From assembly GCA_001566295.1 (NCBI GenBank), contig KQ964269.1, positions 248,001-312,000 on the forward strand: a DNA stretch of 64,000 bases, given 5' to 3'. The notes under the pieces were generated by a model. That model saw only the letters and a list, made by a program, of their open reading frames with translations. It did not search any database and was not told where the DNA came from. Positions 32,875 through 41,623 of this stretch are shown one piece after another. How positions within the stretch are numbered: the first letter of the stretch is position 1; each line of letters opens with the position of its first letter. Both the position numbers and the translations under genes were made by a program. This DNA is from Microdochium bolleyi (Eukaryota > Ascomycota > Sordariomycetes > Xylariales > Microdochiaceae).

Positions 32875-34845
32875 ATGGCCGCATATCTCAGCGCAGCACT
32901 TCTTACCCTCGCGGCAGGTGTCATGCCTGCCGCAGGCGAGACCATCAACATCGACGTCCCCTCGGGCCTTGCCACGCGCGTGCTTCTGCCTGATGCCTAC
33001 GGCTACTCGATCGAGCCAATATGGATCGACAGTTTCATCACAAATGTCACCAAAACGAAGAAGCTACTCCAGACGATTGCCGACATCACGGGCAAGGCGC
33101 CGCCGATCCGCGTGGGCGGCAACACGGCAGACGCGACATACCAGCTCGACACGCTCCCGACGGGCAACTTCTCAGTTGCCCTGCCAGGCCTGCCCAACGC
33201 CAAGACGTTCAACGTGACGCCCGAGTGGTACGGCACCTGGGGCGACTACTTCCCGCAGGGCACCGAGCTCATCTACACGCTCAACCTGGCTGTCAACACG
33301 TCCGGGTTCGCCAACGCCCTCGCGCAGGCTGAGGCTGCGCACGCCGCCCTCGGCGACAAGCTTGTCATGTTCGAGCTCGGCAACGAGATCGACCACTACA
33401 TCAACAAGGCCTGGCGGGACAGCACGTGGGGTGTCACGACGTACCTCGAGCAGTTCCGCAACCTGACGGGTGAGATCGTAAAGTCAGACTGGTACAAGCA
33501 GGCGGCGCAGCAGTCCGGGGGACCTGGCCTCGTGGGCAGCAACACCACCACCTCTCCATCGGGCCGCGTGCCAAAATTCCAGGCCGGTGTCTTCGCCGAC
33601 CCGCCGTGGGTGCCCGACCAGCAGGACGAGCTCGACGACTTCGACATTGTCAACATCACCGCGGCGGGGATCGCGCAGACCGAGGCCCAGGGCGGCGGCG
33701 AGGGGAGCGAGAGCATCATCGGCAGCTACGCGATGCACCTGTACCCTCAGTCGACGTGCGACAGCGGGCGCTGGCACCGCATGCGGCTCGACCTGCTCTC
33801 GGACCACGCCGTGCTGTGGCGCAACCTGTCGCAGTACGTCCCGCAGGTCGCGGCCGCCGACATGACAGGCCACCCCCTGGTCATGGGTGAGACCAACAGC
33901 GTCAGCTGCGGCGGGCGCAGCGGCATCAGCGACACCTTTGGCGCGGCGCTCTGGGGCGTTGACTACGTCCTCACCGCGGCGTCGATCGGTATCGAGAAGG
34001 TCTACTTCCACCTGGGCGGCAACAGCGAGTACAGCAGCTTCACGCCCAGGGGTTACCCGTACAAGAACGAGACCCTCGAGGCGGGGATCCGGCCGGGCTG
34101 GTACGCGCACTACTTCCTCGCGCACGTCGTCCGGCCGCTCGGCAACCACAATGGCGACCGCGAACGCTTCGCGGTCGCGGGCCTGCCGAGCGCCAACTCG
34201 AGCTCGCTGAGCGGGTTCGCCGTGTACTCTACCACTACCACCTCTGCTGGCGCCAATAACAGCACCACCAGCACCAACATCAATAATAGCAACGACGACG
34301 ACAACATCAACAAGACCCTCCGCAAGCTCGTCATCCTCGACATGGGCGTCTGGAACGGCACCGAGGGCCTGAGCAACCCGTCCACCCTGTCGGCCACGGA
34401 CGGCACCGTGTTCAGCAAAGGGGATCGGCCACGGAACACGTTCCACGTGGCCAACACGACGTGGTGCCCCGGCCGCAAGGTCAGCGTCACGCGGCTCGAG
34501 GCCCCCGGGACCAACGCCAAGAGCGGCGTCGCCGTCTCCGGGGTGAGCTTCGATCCGCTCAGCGGCGATGCCCGGGGCAGCGTGAGGGAGGAGAGCGTCG
34601 CCGTCGGGCCGGGCGGGTCCGTGGAGGTGCAGATGGACAGGGCACAGGGCGTGCTGCTGGAGATGGGGGATGTTTCGGCCTGTAACGGCAGTGGGAACGG
34701 GAGCGGAGCAGGAGGAGGTTCGGGAGGCGGCAGTGGTGGGAATAGTGCCGGTGCTGGGACGGGCGCTGCGGGCAGAATTGGTGCCGGAGTCGGGTACTGG
34801 GCCGTGAGCGTGCTTGTCAGCGCTGTCATTGCGGTGATGATGTAA
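32875..34845 (+). CDS. Secreted glycoside hydrolase family 79 (beta-glucuronidase-like) with GPI-like tail
   Basis: A 656-residue intronless protein. A signal peptide of about 20 residues ends near VMPAAGE. The catalytic barrel shows IEPIWIDSF, IRVGGNTADAT and MFELGNEIDHYI, whose Glu171 is the predicted acid/base. It also shows LVMGETNSVSCGG, whose Glu339 is the predicted nucleophile. This arrangement matches GH79 enzymes (clan GH-A), which release glucuronate from plant or fungal glycans. A beta-sandwich domain follows, with Asn/Thr-rich loops and many NxS/T sites. The last 60 residues are Gly/Ser-rich and end in a hydrophobic helix (YWAVSVLVSAVIAVMM), fitting GPI anchoring to membrane or wall. 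The substrate (glucuronoxylan, arabinogalactan glucuronate or other) cannot be told. The third-position GC content is strikingly high. Confidence 0.88.
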   Translation: MAAYLSAALLTLAAGVMPAAGETINIDVPSGLATRVLLPDAYGYSIEPIWIDSFITNVTKTKKLLQTIADITGKAPPIRVGGNTADATYQLDTLPTGNFSVALPGLPNAKTFNVTPEWYGTWGDYFPQGTELIYTLNLAVNTSGFANALAQAEAAHAALGDKLVMFELGNEIDHYINKAWRDSTWGVTTYLEQFRNLTGEIVKSDWYKQAAQQSGGPGLVGSNTTTSPSGRVPKFQAGVFADPPWVPDQQDELDDFDIVNITAAGIAQTEAQGGGEGSESIIGSYAMHLYPQSTCDSGRWHRMRLDLLSDHAVLWRNLSQYVPQVAAADMTGHPLVMGETNSVSCGGRSGISDTFGAALWGVDYVLTAASIGIEKVYFHLGGNSEYSSFTPRGYPYKNETLEAGIRPGWYAHYFLAHVVRPLGNHNGDRERFAVAGLPSANSSSLSGFAVYSTTTTSAGANNSTTSTNINNSNDDDNINKTLRKLVILDMGVWNGTEGLSNPSTLSATDGTVFSKGDRPRNTFHVANTTWCPGRKVSVTRLEAPGTNAKSGVAVSGVSFDPLSGDARGSVREESVAVGPGGSVEVQMDRAQGVLLEMGDVSACNGSGNGSGAGGGSGGGSGGNSAGAGTGAAGRIGAGVGYWAVSVLVSAVIAVMM

Positions 34846-35409
34846 AGCTCCAGATGTGACAAGGATGGGCCAAGGACAAATGTGAGAGCGAGCAGTTCCT
34901 GTACGGCGGTCGAAAGCCAACACTGCCACTTTGTGGGTTTTGGTGTCTGGAGATTCCCTAGTGCTTAAACTAGCTGGTTCGCAGAGTTGTAGAAAGACTT
35001 GTGCACCTAGAATACATATTTGCTGTAGAGATCAGCCTTTACTAGAGACCCCAAATAACTAGAGCGGATTAATACGGCGTTGCAATTAGATTAATCAGAT
35101 CTATGCCTACTTAGAGCAGACTTCGTCTGTTGTCAGTCTACTGATGAAAGCAATAATGTGACAGTGTAAGCTTCGATTTCGTCCGCTGTATCCCTGTTAT
35201 TCTTGGGCCACATCTGAAGTTGTGTTCGGGGTGTAAGGCTGTGCGATGGCAGATCACGGAGTACAATCGAGAAAAGAATATCGCTCCGCCATCCATTGGT
35301 TTATCTCACGATCAAACGCAGATCAAGCCGCTGTGCCGCTTTGTGGTTCTCGTGCGTTACTAGAAATTGAGATTGGCGCTCTCTTCCCCCCCTCTCTCTA
35401 CATCATCCT
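34846..35409. other. Convergent 3' region between the GH79 and PARG-like genes
   Basis: 564 bases, relatively AT-rich, between converging stops. No gene or element recognised. Confidence 0.5.
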
Positions 35410-36567
35410 TCAAGTCTTGGCCACCTTGCCCACTTCTTTGTTCCCGAGCTGCTTCTCAAAGATCTCAAAGTTCCCCTCGTTCTTCCTATCAAAGACGGCG
35501 AACCAGATCTCTCTGAACCAGCCGCCACTGAACTCCGGGTCCTCGAGCACCTCCGCCCAGCACTCCGCAATCTCCCCCGGGGGGTTGTGGAACGCGCCGC
35601 ACCCGATCGCGCCCAGCACGAGCAGCTCGTGGCCCTCGGAGGCGGCTATGCGCAGGCACAGCCGCATCTTGTCCTTGGTCAGCTGCCGGTCGCCCTGTCT
35701 CTTGAACAGGAACTTTTCCTTCAAGCCGCTGCCGAGGCCAGTGTGGTAGACCTTCCGGAGCTCGGGCTTGCGGATGCCGGCTATGCTAACGACGCTGAGG
35801 AGGGGGAGGTCTGCAGGTGTCTGTGGCGGCGACGTGCTGCTTGTTACTGTTGCCGGCGTTGTCGTCGCCGTTGTTGCTGTTGCCGGTGACGCGGCTACTA
35901 CTGATGATGATGCAGACGATGGTGTCGGAGACTGTGAATTCGAGGGGGATGGGAGGAGAAGACGATGTCCTGAGCCCATGGACGACCGAATCACGACCAC
36001 ATCGCGTGTATACAGGCCCGTCAGAGCACCCCACGGGTAGTACTGCTTGTGCAGGGAGAGTGCGAGGGAGCTGCGGTAGCAGATGGCCTCCTCCTGGGCC
36101 ACTGCGCCCGTGAGCCAGCCGCCACCGGGCTGCTTTTCAGACGCCAGGTTGAGGACGAGGACTCTCTGGTTCCGAGGTGACGAGCTGGTGCCGATCTGAG
36201 GCTGTGCCTGGGGTTGTTGCGTGAGGGACTCGCCCATCATGATGGCGGCGTCGAGGGAGTCCTCGTTGAGCACCTTGACCAGTGTGCCGCAAGTGCCGGG
36301 GTCTGAGGTGAGTATGAAGCCCGGACACTTGGCTGGGTCCAAGGGTTTCGTCTCGGAGAGGTTCTCCTGGTAGGACATGGTGGCGTCCAGGTGCGGGAGC
36401 TGGCTGAGGATGGCTGGGAGGACAGCTTTCGTCTCCTTGGCTATTGCCGCGAGGGCAGCCCGGCGGGCCTGGACGTGTGGCGGGATGCCCATGCTGTGTT
36501 TGTGCCTGGGATGATACGGATGTGGTCGATTCTTGGGCCTTTGAGAGTCCCGGCTCGTGTCGGTCAT
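35410..36567 (-). CDS. Microbial-type poly(ADP-ribose) glycohydrolase domain protein (TIGR02452-like)
   Basis: A 385-residue intronless protein. Macro-domain-like catalytic motifs are present: VLVLNLASEKQPGGGW (about 136-151) with the ADP-ribose-binding triple Gly, then GAVAQEEAICYRSSL, containing the tandem Glu pair of the PARG signature GGG-X(6-8)-QEE. Later come LLSVVSIAGIRKPEL and LVLGAIGCGAFHNPPGEIAE, the C-terminal macro-fold loop. The expected role is hydrolysis of poly- or mono-ADP-ribose in the nucleus or cytosol. A low-complexity Ser/Thr/Ala/Pro insert (about 206-256) interrupts the fold between YTRDVVVIRSS and the next strand. The frame extends upstream only to a GTG at 36660, so the ATG at 36567 (MTDTSRDSQ) is used. 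It is head-to-head with a 72-residue gene. Confidence 0.85.
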   Translation of the reverse strand: MTDTSRDSQRPKNRPHPYHPRHKHSMGIPPHVQARRAALAAIAKETKAVLPAILSQLPHLDATMSYQENLSETKPLDPAKCPGFILTSDPGTCGTLVKVLNEDSLDAAIMMGESLTQQPQAQPQIGTSSSPRNQRVLVLNLASEKQPGGGWLTGAVAQEEAICYRSSLALSLHKQYYPWGALTGLYTRDVVVIRSSMGSGHRLLLPSPSNSQSPTPSSASSSVVAASPATATTATTTPATVTSSTSPPQTPADLPLLSVVSIAGIRKPELRKVYHTGLGSGLKEKFLFKRQGDRQLTKDKMRLCLRIAASEGHELLVLGAIGCGAFHNPPGEIAECWAEVLEDPEFSGGWFREIWFAVFDRKNEGNFEIFEKQLGNKEVGKVAKT

Positions 36568-37281
36568 GTCTCGGGAGCACGTGTGTTTGATGGGACTTTG
36601 ATCAATGACACCGGGCTGTATGCTGGTGGTTGTCCGACGGCCTGCTTCTGTCTCGCCCACTCGTTGCTTTTCGGTTTTTGTTTTCTTCGAGTGCGCCTCA
36701 TATCACCCACCGCTGCGTGTCTATTGGGAAACTGAGCCGGACAAGTAACCATCAGATGGCGGCCGTGATGGTGTTGTGAGGTTCAGCCCTACCTGTGATG
36801 GGCGAGCGCGGCGTGAGTCAGCCAGAGCGAGACCCTGAAGGTGCGCCTGCAAGCGCAGCTGAAGTGGGGTCCGCCAAGCGCTGAGTGCCTGCCTGGAAGG
36901 TGCCTGGGAGCAGCCGTCTAAACTCCCAAGCGGCAGGCACCACCTGCTCAGCAACTAGCGCTGGAGCTACTGAGGCCGCCTGTTGCTGGAGGCGACGACT
37001 TGCCATAACCGGCACGCCGACCAATCAGGCGCACTGTGGGCATCGTCGGCATTGCATTTCAGCCTTGGAAACCCGCAGTGGCAACAACAATTCATACACT
37101 TCCTTCTAAACTCGGCGGCCGGGTTCCAGTGCCAGACTGCCTGGTCCAGCAACGCTATAAATCAGAGGGGCACCGGCAGTGTCAAGTTTGCTCTATTTTC
37201 TCCCTCTCTCTCTCTCCAACTCGGCATTTCATAACCACACCATCAAGCACAACAACCACCACCACAAGACCCCGTTCAGCC
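36568..37281. other. Divergent promoter between the PARG-like gene and a 72-residue protein gene
   Basis: 714 bases containing a TATA box for the right-hand gene (listed separately) and a C/T- then CAACCACC-rich leader before its ATG. Confidence 0.5.
37156..37163 (+). promoter_or_regulatory. TATA box (TATAAATC) of the 72-residue protein gene
   Basis: It lies 126 bases upstream of the ATG at 37282. A pyrimidine-rich tract about 30-60 bases downstream (37190-37220) is a likely initiation region. Confidence 0.5.
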
Positions 37282-37500
37282 ATGCCCATCCCCACATCCA
37301 CTACGGGCGCCTCGCCCGAGCACCAGCAGCAGGACAACAACACCTCTGCAACCGCCACCACCACCACCACTGCTTCGGGTGCCGGTGTGGACACGGGCGC
37401 CGGCACCACGCGGGTCAAGACCCAGGCCGAGCTCGACGCCGACAGGCTGTACGACGAGGCCATGGAGGACGAGTACGCCAAGCGCGAGGGCGGTGCCTAG
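37282..37500 (+). CDS. Small hydrophilic protein, unknown function (72 residues)
   Basis: ATG 37282 to TAG 37498-37500, no intron. The first half is disordered (Thr/Ser/Ala/Gln, a run of Thr). The second half is a charged helix, KTQAELDADRLYDEAMEDEY, followed by a basic Gly end. A TATA box, a CAACCACC leader and an ATG directly after GTTCAGCC support a real transcript. The frame is open further upstream from a non-ATG codon, but that part is leader-like. No family recognised. The Glu/Asp-rich C-terminal helix may be a binding element (inference). Confidence 0.6.
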   Translation: MPIPTSTTGASPEHQQQDNNTSATATTTTTASGAGVDTGAGTTRVKTQAELDADRLYDEAMEDEYAKREGGA

Positions 37501-38353
37501 ATTGTGCTCTCTACCGCCTCAGACTGCCAAGTCGGCAATTTTTGAGATTGTTTTGCCACACATCATCATACATAAACCTCAATAATCATAAATCCGATAA
37601 GAGATACCCAGAAACTCTTAATAAATCGTTATTTTCGCCATTGTGATGTTCTCCCCGTGACGTCATATGCCAGCCTATCGAACCGTGCTTTGCAAGATGT
37701 GACATGTGCATCACACAGAGAGGCACAGCAGACAGCTGCAAGGGACAGCAGTCAGTTTTGCCAAGAGCTGATGTCTCAATTTCACCTGTGCCACAATCCA
37801 CACTTCCATGGGAAAATATATCTCGGCAGGTGTGCCAATAGTCAAGGTCCGTGTCAGCTCTGTCTCTGCTGCGACGAATGCTTACATTCTTGTATCAAAT
37901 AAGGGGCCGTGGCGGCCGGGATGATTCGCATCTTCACCTTGAAGGCTTGTGCCAAGTCCACGATTTGACAACGCGCCGCGCAATCCGATCTGATTGTACT
38001 TCTTACATTATTGGGGGGATTATATGCGCACTCATAATATCCGCCATCGTCGGGGTATCATGAATCGTTTACACTTGCTGCCTCGCAGGGAAAACATCAG
38101 CCAGAAGACAGTCCGGGGGAAAAGAAAAAAAGAAGAAGAAAAAAACTCCGTGGCCGACATGCATTGCTTACGCGTGGTCTCCCTTCCTCTCCGCGCGAAA
38201 TCAGGCTCGACGGTCATGCACCTCGACCACGGGCTGCAATCTCCCCAAAGCATACGACGACCTTGAAACATCTCCTCTGTGAACAGAAAATCCATAGCGA
38301 TTCCCACAAGACGATCCGTTGCTGCCCAGCTCGCAACTTACTGCGAAGCGCTT
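37501..38353. other. Intergenic region with an A-rich tract
   Basis: 853 bases between converging genes. The segment around 38110-38147 is A/G-rich simple sequence. No gene or structured RNA recognised. Confidence 0.45.
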
Positions 38354-38695
38354 TCACCGACTCGTCCCAGTCCTAGACGATCCGCTACCGCTGGCACCAC
38401 TGCCGCTGAACACGCTGCCGCTCACTGACGACTGCGCTTCAGGCGAAGACACGGTCGTGACCGAGGCGGCAGACAGCGCCTCCGCATCAGCCGCCGCCTG
38501 GGCCTCGTCCCGCGCCTGCTGCAGTGCGCGATAGCCACACTCGTCGCACCGGCCCGGGTGTACGAGCATGACAATCTTATCTTTGTCGTCGCCTGAGGGA
38601 CCGAGGCAGGCCTTGAAGAGCTGCGCGCAGATCTTGATCTCGAGGAAGCCGCGACAGTTGCAGACCTTCCAGAGCTGGTAGTGCTCCTGACACAT
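38354..38695 (-). CDS. Small Cys-rich protein, unknown function (113 residues)
   Basis: ATG 38695, no intron. It begins MCQEHYQLWKVCNCRGFLEI and continues with KICAQLFKACLG and HPGRCDECGYRALQQA. The Cys pattern (C2, C12, C14, a C..C pair, then CxxC) suggests a small zinc site. Many Pezizomycotina encode short unassigned proteins that start MC and have a similar spacing. A charged helix rich in Ala/Glu follows, then a Ser/Gly-rich tail. There is no signal peptide, so it is probably intracellular. No function assigned; the call rests on composition, a clean ATG and the Cys pattern. Confidence 0.5.
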   Translation of the reverse strand: MCQEHYQLWKVCNCRGFLEIKICAQLFKACLGPSGDDKDKIVMLVHPGRCDECGYRALQQARDEAQAAADAEALSAASVTTVSSPEAQSSVSGSVFSGSGASGSGSSRTGTSR

Positions 38696-39937
38696 CCCCG
38701 CTGCGTTCGGTTCCTTGGACGACCAGAAGAGGGCAATGTTCCCTGGTGCGCTGTCACTTTTGGTCGAAGGGGGGTGACGATACTACCGACGTTGTTGTGC
38801 GGAAGCTGGCGTTGTTTCGATGCGACCACTGACTGTAACGACGCCCGTAGGTTGTCCGACTACAGATTACGATATGTCAAGCGCGGGGTCGCTTCCACGT
38901 AGGCTGGTGATAAAGGCCAAAGGTCGTGACGGAGAGCCGTTGTATACTCGCGAGGCGAATGGCACTCTGGTAAGTCGTGGTTCGAGTGATTCTGCCTGTC
39001 GCGTTGCTTGAACAGGATTTTCCTTCTTCGTCGATGGGTCGTGAAAGGCCTGTATCCGCCCAATGGAGGCTTTGAGCGGCAGCAGATTCCAAGCAGAATT
39101 GTAGTCGCCAAGAGATTTCAGGCTCCTCGTGTCCAGCACCAGGCTGTCTAATAACAGCAGCGGGACAGTCGAGGTCCTAAATAATACTAGAAATGGGCGG
39201 AATGATGTCGTAGTGTCGAAACTACACGACAGAAAGGCGATAAGGAACGAACATTGTGAGGCACGAGAGAAGGAGAGAGGGAGAAAGAGAGAGTGGCCGG
39301 CAGATTCCGGCTGTTCGACATGCAACAGAATTCCAGAGGTGGTGGCCCTTGCCTCTGCAGGACCCCAGTCAGCACATCGACGATCCCTGACCTGACAGAA
39401 GGCGGAACTCAACTCTTAGTGCTACAACCTTTTGGAGGATGCCGGCTACTCAACCGAGCTAGGCGGGCTGGGGGCCATCGGCGGCATCGGCTGAGACCCT
39501 GACTGGTCCCCTGCTCGAAGAATAGATTTTGGCCAATTACCGTTCGTCTTGGCATTTTCTGAAGACTCCCAGGGTCCGTGGTGATGAACCCCACGTCACC
39601 CGACTCGGTCATCCTGAGTTTCCGTGGTGTGAGGGGATCGAGATCCCGCTCTTCCCACAATGGAGCCCTTAGTCCGCGAAAGCTGTGTGGTCGTCGGCAC
39701 TAGCAAGGGTTGCCTCGCTGGCGTTGTAGCAATGGTTCGATTTCTGAAACTGTTGGAGGATTGAACTACAAGACAGCCAGCCCCCAAAAGTGTAGTGCCT
39801 CGGCTTAGAGATCATGCTAGACAATAGTTGTCTATGCGAATTGGACTGTCGTTGCATCTTCTGTTTTACGTAATGAGTATTTCGAAGATCATGATCGATG
39901 GCGCTCCACAAATCGACTCTAAGAATTGACATCATGT
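38696..39937. other. Intergenic region between the Cys-rich and amidase genes
   Basis: 1.2 kb. A 181-codon minus frame (38867-39412) starts at a non-ATG codon and shows no feature. A GA-rich tract lies near 39268-39292. Nothing called. Confidence 0.45.
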
Positions 39938-41623
39938 CTACGACAGATTCCCAATATGATATACTGGCAGGATATTGTCCTTTTGGGGATGTATGGTCGG
40001 AACCGTCCCGAAATTCAACGACTCGAAAGAGGCTTTGAAAGAGCTAGGAGGTCTGCGCAACGGTCGTCTGTGCGTGATGTGCCATGCAATCTGGAGCAGC
40101 TTGCTCTCGGAGAACGGCAGTCCAAGTATCTCCATGCCGATTGGCACCCCATCCGGCGCCTCCTCTGATGGGTCCGAGAAGCCGGCTGGGATGGTAACGA
40201 CGGGATGACCCGTGAGCGCTGCGAGTATGCCATTCCTGCCCGCCTGAGACGGTGAGCCGAGTCTGACCACGAGGTTCTTTTGCTCGGGATACACCACGGC
40301 GTCCAGGTTATTTGACTCGAATGTGGTCATGAGCGTCTGGGACAAGGCTTCAATACCGCGTAGCGCCCTTTGGTAGGATCCGTTGCTAGTCGACGAGTGG
40401 AAGGCCCTTTGAATGAATACAGCCTGGTATGGTAGCACAAGGAATTCCTTGCTCGTGTAAAGATCCTCGAAACTGTGGGGGCCATCTCCCGTCAAGTGAG
40501 TACTGCTGAGGTACTTATCAAGCAGTTCTCTGTACTCATACTTCTGCACGTCGAGAGTGGCACCAATGTGAACTGCATCGTACACTGCGTCGGTGATGTT
40601 AACGACGTGCACTCCCTGAGTTCTCAGAAACTCAAGTGTGTCGTGCATGGCTTCGTTGACTGGTGTCGTTTCGTCCGACTTTGTATGGTTCCAGAATCCA
40701 TCAAGCGCACCAATCCTTAAACCTTCCAAGCTGCCCGCGCGAAGCTGCACCGAGTAGTCTTTGTCTCTCTCCGAAGCTGGAACCGACAGCGTATAATTGT
40801 CCGATGGATCGTTGCCAGCACTAGCCATGACGGAAAGCGCAACTGCGAGGTCGTCGATAGTTCTTGCAATGGGCCCGACTGTGTCTTGCACATGGCTGAC
40901 TGGGATGACGCCGGATCTCGAGACCAAGCCCCGGGTGGGCCGCACGCTGACCAGGTTATTCGCACTCGCCGGACTGCGGAGGCTGTTCATGGTATCTGTA
41001 CCAGTGCCAAACACGGCGAAGCTGACCGCGATTGCGGCTCCTGTGCCACCGCTACTGCCGCCGGGTGTACGTGTGCTGTCGTACGGGTTGATGGTCTGTC
41101 CACCGAGAGACGACACGGAGATGCCCTCGAGGGCCATCTCGTGGAGATTGGTCTTGCCGAGGATGACCGCACCCTCATTCCGGAACGCTGTCACGACAGG
41201 GCCATCCACCGGTGGTTTGACACGGGCGAGAGCCAGGGAGCCGCCAGTGGTGTGCATAGGCACAGCATCGAAACTGTCTTTGAGCAAGATGGGTATGCAA
41301 AATAACATGCCGGTGGTGTTGCCCGCTCGGAGCCGTATGTCGAGGTCGTCGGCGATCTGCAGAGCATCAGGATTGAGGGTGATGATGGCGTTGACAGCAG
41401 GGTTGAGTGCTTCTATGCGGGCGAGGAAGGACGAGACAATGTCCCGGCATGTAGCCGCCCCGGAGTGAAGGGCATGATGGACACTCTTGATGGTCGCTTC
41501 ACATGCTTCGAAGCCGTCCAGATGCGCCTCGTGAGCACCGACTTGGTAGCACAGCAGAGAGGAGAGCCATGGCCACCCCAGCGTGAGGATCTTAATGCCA
41601 AGCCTGAAAGCCACCCGCATCAT
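39938..41623 (-). CDS. Secreted amidase-signature family protein
   Basis: A 561-residue intronless protein. The N-terminus is a hydrophobic signal sequence (to about residue 30, ending near YQVGAHEAH). The amidase-signature core shows the catalytic Lys in PILLKDSFD (Lys115), the cis-Ser in TPGGSSGGTGAA (Ser190) and the nucleophile Ser in GTDTMNSLRSPA (Ser214). The family normally has Gly before that Ser (GGS or MGS); here it is Asn. SVRPTRGLVSRSGVIP and VQDTVGPIARTIDDLA continue the family pattern. These enzymes hydrolyse amide bonds (acetamide, fatty-acid amides, small amides); the substrate is unknown. Two adjacent ATG codons (41623, 41620) are both possible starts. The next 4.8 kb to the right contain no clear gene. 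Confidence 0.88.
   Translation of the reverse strand: MMRVAFRLGIKILTLGWPWLSSLLCYQVGAHEAHLDGFEACEATIKSVHHALHSGAATCRDIVSSFLARIEALNPAVNAIITLNPDALQIADDLDIRLRAGNTTGMLFCIPILLKDSFDAVPMHTTGGSLALARVKPPVDGPVVTAFRNEGAVILGKTNLHEMALEGISVSSLGGQTINPYDSTRTPGGSSGGTGAAIAVSFAVFGTGTDTMNSLRSPASANNLVSVRPTRGLVSRSGVIPVSHVQDTVGPIARTIDDLAVALSVMASAGNDPSDNYTLSVPASERDKDYSVQLRAGSLEGLRIGALDGFWNHTKSDETTPVNEAMHDTLEFLRTQGVHVVNITDAVYDAVHIGATLDVQKYEYRELLDKYLSSTHLTGDGPHSFEDLYTSKEFLVLPYQAVFIQRAFHSSTSNGSYQRALRGIEALSQTLMTTFESNNLDAVVYPEQKNLVVRLGSPSQAGRNGILAALTGHPVVTIPAGFSDPSEEAPDGVPIGMEILGLPFSESKLLQIAWHITHRRPLRRPPSSFKASFESLNFGTVPTIHPQKDNILPVYHIGNLS

Noticed and set aside
34110..34862. 250-codon minus-strand frame opposite the GH79 C-terminus
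   Set aside because: Antisense of Gly/Ser/Thr repeats; no independent evidence.
33484..34929. 481-codon minus-strand frame antisense to the GH79 gene
   Set aside because: A mirror of GC-rich codons of the real gene. It starts outside it at a non-ATG codon and its composition is Arg/Ala/His-rich noise.
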